From: Leptospira sp. B5-022
GTDB lineage: Bacteria > Spirochaetota > Leptospiria > Leptospirales > Leptospiraceae
NCBI RefSeq assembly: GCF_000347035.1
Contig: NZ_ANIJ01000032.1
Coordinates: forward strand, 62,001 to 126,000
Length of the DNA: 64,000 bases
Reading direction: 5' to 3'
How positions within the stretch are numbered: the stretch's first letter is position 1; each line of letters opens with the position of its first letter. Both the position numbers and the translations under genes were made by a program. The notes beneath the pieces are model-generated. The model did no database searches, was not told the DNA's origin, and was given only the letters and a program-made list of their open reading frames with translations. Below, piece after piece: positions 62,141-64,000 of this stretch.

Positions 62141-63157
62141 TTATCCTAGATATATAGCGTCTATTATTTCCGCTTTCTCCCGATTGACTGCCTGCACAGC
62201 AGATGGGGCAGACATCGTTTGAGTCGGAGTCGTTGCTACAGGGCTCGGTGTCGCGACCACCGGTGCCGCCGGAACATGGCTCTGGGAGACAGGCGCCGGA
62301 CTCTGGTAAGAAGGAGAAGGAGAAGAACTCTCTCTCCAACGAATAGGTCCTTGTGTTTGGGCAAAGTCCACCTTCTCCCATAAAGGAGGAGAAGAAGGAT
62401 CGGCAATATACCTTCCGTCCTGAGTAAAAGAAGTGCGAACGCTCTTAATGAGTAAATGAGCAAATCCTAATATAAGAGCGCAGATAAGAGCGATGATCGC
62501 ATTATTCTGCAGAGTCCACCAGAAAAGTTCCGTTTGGATCTTCACAAAATGAGCAAAGTTCCCTCTTTCATATTTCATGTGAAGAGAAGCCACTCTTTCC
62601 AATTTTTCGGGATGGTATACCGCCATAGATAGAAGAACACTTGGTTCGGAAATTTCCGGGAAATAAGGAGAAACGATCTGCATCAGTTTGTCGCTTTGAA
62701 ATGTATTTTTTTCTCCCAAAAGGATCGGAGTACCGATCTGCCATTTTCTCAAGTGATGAGCGGCAGTATAACTTGGAGATAAAAACTTAGGTTCCGGTTT
62801 TCTTTTTGCTCTCGGATCGGACACATAGTCTTCGTTAGAAGATGCAAGAACGATCCCTGAATCGTCGGTCATGCTGATCTCGGAAATGATAAATCCTTCC
62901 TTGTCGCCTGAGGTCACTTTTACGAGTCGAGTGAATGCAAAATTCAAATCGTCCAATCTGTCCTTGCTTAATTTTCCTTCACTGGACTTGGAGATAGCGC
63001 CGATCGTATCTCTGGCTCTTTGGTCCGAAAGATTTTTGATCTGCTCGAAAGAAGCAAGAGAAGATTCTAAATAAGACCAAGCAGAGGCTCCGGCAGCGAT
63101 TCCTTCGCAAACCAAAAGTGCTAAAAGGAAAAATAGAATATGTTTAAAAATTTGCAC
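62141..63157 (-). CDS. Membrane protein with periplasmic sensor-like domain
   Basis: This 338-residue protein has a first membrane segment at residues 5-26 (ILFFLLALLVCEGIAAGASA) and a second near residues 213-235 (NNAIIALICALILGFAHLLI). The periplasmic region of about 185 residues between them contains LSDQRARDTIGAISKSSEGK and ISMTDDSGIVLASSNEDYVS, like Cache-type sensor loops. The cytoplasmic tail is short, proline- and serine-rich, with no kinase or MCP domain. It lies just before the STAS gene and may signal to it. Confidence 0.7.
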   Translation of the reverse strand: MQIFKHILFFLLALLVCEGIAAGASAWSYLESSLASFEQIKNLSDQRARDTIGAISKSSEGKLSKDRLDDLNFAFTRLVKVTSGDKEGFIISEISMTDDSGIVLASSNEDYVSDPRAKRKPEPKFLSPSYTAAHHLRKWQIGTPILLGEKNTFQSDKLMQIVSPYFPEISEPSVLLSMAVYHPEKLERVASLHMKYERGNFAHFVKIQTELFWWTLQNNAIIALICALILGFAHLLIKSVRTSFTQDGRYIADPSSPPLWEKVDFAQTQGPIRWRESSSPSPSYQSPAPVSQSHVPAAPVVATPSPVATTPTQTMSAPSAVQAVNREKAEIIDAIYLG

Positions 63158-63222
63158 CTGAGGACCTCTCTTCTTTTAAAAATCGGCCGATTTCGGCTTT
63201 TTTCTAAAGAATAAAATCCCTT

Positions 63223-63876
63223 TTAGGCGCGGATTTCCTCTTTTACGGGTTTTAAATTTCTTAGAAATCCGGACCGAAAAGCCAGGATCCATTCCTTCTT
63301 TTTTTCTTCTCCGCTCGGAAGTCCCAGTTGAGACACGGAAATCATAGATTTCCAATCCTGGCCGCAAGGATGGATACACTGAAAAGCCGAAAAATCATTA
63401 GAAACGTTCAGAGCGATCCCGTAACTAGTGAACCAGGACTTAAACAAAACTCCCATAGAAAGAATTTTACGATTCGGAGAATCGGAAAGATAAAGCCCGG
63501 GAGCATTCGGATTTTTTACCAGATCCAAACCCCAAACTTTCTTTGTGGAATAAATTGCGGCTTCCAAGACCCCGTCCAGAAATTCCGAGATGGAAATTTC
63601 TCTTTTTTTTAAGTCCAAATGTACATAGGTAACGATCTGTCCGGGCTCGTGAGCGGTATAATCCCCACCTCTTTTTATGTATTGAAGAGAGATCCCGTGC
63701 TCGGAAAGGAAGTCTTCATTTCGGAGAAGATTGTCGATATTATAATTGATCCCCCCGGTAATCGTAAGAGGGTGTTCTAAAAATAGAATCGATTCCCTCC
63801 GATTTTCCCGGGACTTTTCCTGGAAGCGGACGTAATCTTCGTATGGAAGGGGATTTTTCAGGGAAAAAGCCTGCAC
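63223..63876 (-). CDS. lipB: Octanoyltransferase
   Basis: This 217-residue enzyme moves octanoate from acyl carrier protein to lipoyl domains. Signatures are LTITGGINYN, RGGDYTAHEPGQIVTYVHLD and the catalytic Cys171 in CIHPCGQDWKS. The Lys of NRKILSMGV (about residue 137) is the other key residue. It is divergent from the last gene of the window with a 14-base gap, and is not linked to lipA here. Confidence 0.92.
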   Translation of the reverse strand: MQAFSLKNPLPYEDYVRFQEKSRENRRESILFLEHPLTITGGINYNIDNLLRNEDFLSEHGISLQYIKRGGDYTAHEPGQIVTYVHLDLKKREISISEFLDGVLEAAIYSTKKVWGLDLVKNPNAPGLYLSDSPNRKILSMGVLFKSWFTSYGIALNVSNDFSAFQCIHPCGQDWKSMISVSQLGLPSGEEKKKEWILAFRSGFLRNLKPVKEEIRA

Positions 63877-63890
63877 AACTCGTATTATTT

Positions 63891-64000
63891 ATGGAAAAGC
63901 TGCTCGAAGTCATCTCCTTTATACTCCAAAGATCCCCGAAAGGAAGAAACCGTCAGGAACTTGCAAAATTGATCTATCTTTCTGACGGAGTATTCTTCCA
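63891..64000 (+). CDS. 5' end of an unknown gene, possibly Panacea-like
   Basis: ATG at 63891 opens a frame that runs off the right edge, giving 36 residues beginning MEKLLEVISFILQRSPKGRN. The pattern ELAKLIYLSDGVFF resembles the start of Panacea/SocA-like (DUF4065) domains, which occur in antitoxins. Too little sequence is present to be sure. Confidence 0.4.
   Translation, partial: MEKLLEVISFILQRSPKGRNRQELAKLIYLSDGVFF

Noticed and set aside
63172..63200. AATCGGCCGATT region as a terminator for lipB
   Set aside because: The stem is a self-palindrome with no room for a loop of normal size. The alternative GCCG/CGGC stem is only four pairs.

Overview
The window is a chromosomal segment of a Leptospira species. 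The strongest evidence is a complete lipL32 gene (42747-43553), the major surface lipoprotein found only in this genus. It sits next to a spirochete-type flagellar export operon, a FlbB collar protein and many leptospiral exported proteins. As I know the family, LipL32 is present in the pathogenic and intermediate clades and absent from saprophytes. This copy differs visibly from the L. interrogans protein as I remember it, so an intermediate (P2) clade member is my best guess. I see no prophage, insertion sequence with transposase, CRISPR array, rRNA or tRNA.

Region 1 (1-17.8 kb) is motility. A fliJ-like gene end and flbB lie on the + strand. A long minus-strand operon follows: fliN/fliY, fliO, fliP, fliQ, fliR, flhB, flhA, flhF, flhG, a small membrane protein, fliA (sigma-28), a FapA/DUF342 protein, a small unknown, a membrane-anchored coiled-coil protein with a SwrB-like tail, remA and gmk. 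Many neighbours overlap by one to four bases. The 5' end of flhB carries three in-frame copies of an interspersed repeat.

Region 2 (18-28 kb) holds an ArsR regulator with a promoter/operator, a 14-TM drug exporter, two AHSA1/SRPBCC proteins, a small ORF resembling an ArsR tail, and DoxX. It continues with ilvA (a hairpin covers its ribosome binding site), a DUF971 protein and an unusual amino-acid-symporter/phosphatidylserine-decarboxylase fusion. An outer-membrane barrel candidate and a START-domain protein close the region.

Region 3 (28-42 kb) is mixed metabolism and signalling: a 7TMR-DISM/PAS/RsbW-like kinase, acyl-CoA dehydrogenase, fatty acid hydroxylase, SDR, GST, M3 peptidase, a double-hotdog hydratase, ClpS, a transketolase C-terminal half and MetK.

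Region 4 (42-54.6 kb) holds an orphan ParB-like protein with a Trp-rich tail, lipL32, a large acyl-CoA dehydrogenase, a NAD-binding protein and a class III cyclase. It also holds an ammonium transporter fused to a chemoreceptor signalling domain, an Mpo1-like protein, a class II photolyase and groESL under two CIRCE elements.

Region 5 (54.6-64 kb) contains a giant 1649-residue exported protein made of aromatic repeats, a YggU protein, murJ, a STAS/zinc-ribbon protein, a membrane sensor-like protein, lipB and the start of a further gene.

Two families of short interspersed repeats run through the intergenic spaces: a TGTAGGAGTTCC-type motif, and an inverted-repeat element rich in CTCTGTG/CTCCGTG. 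In two places the first lies inside the second.
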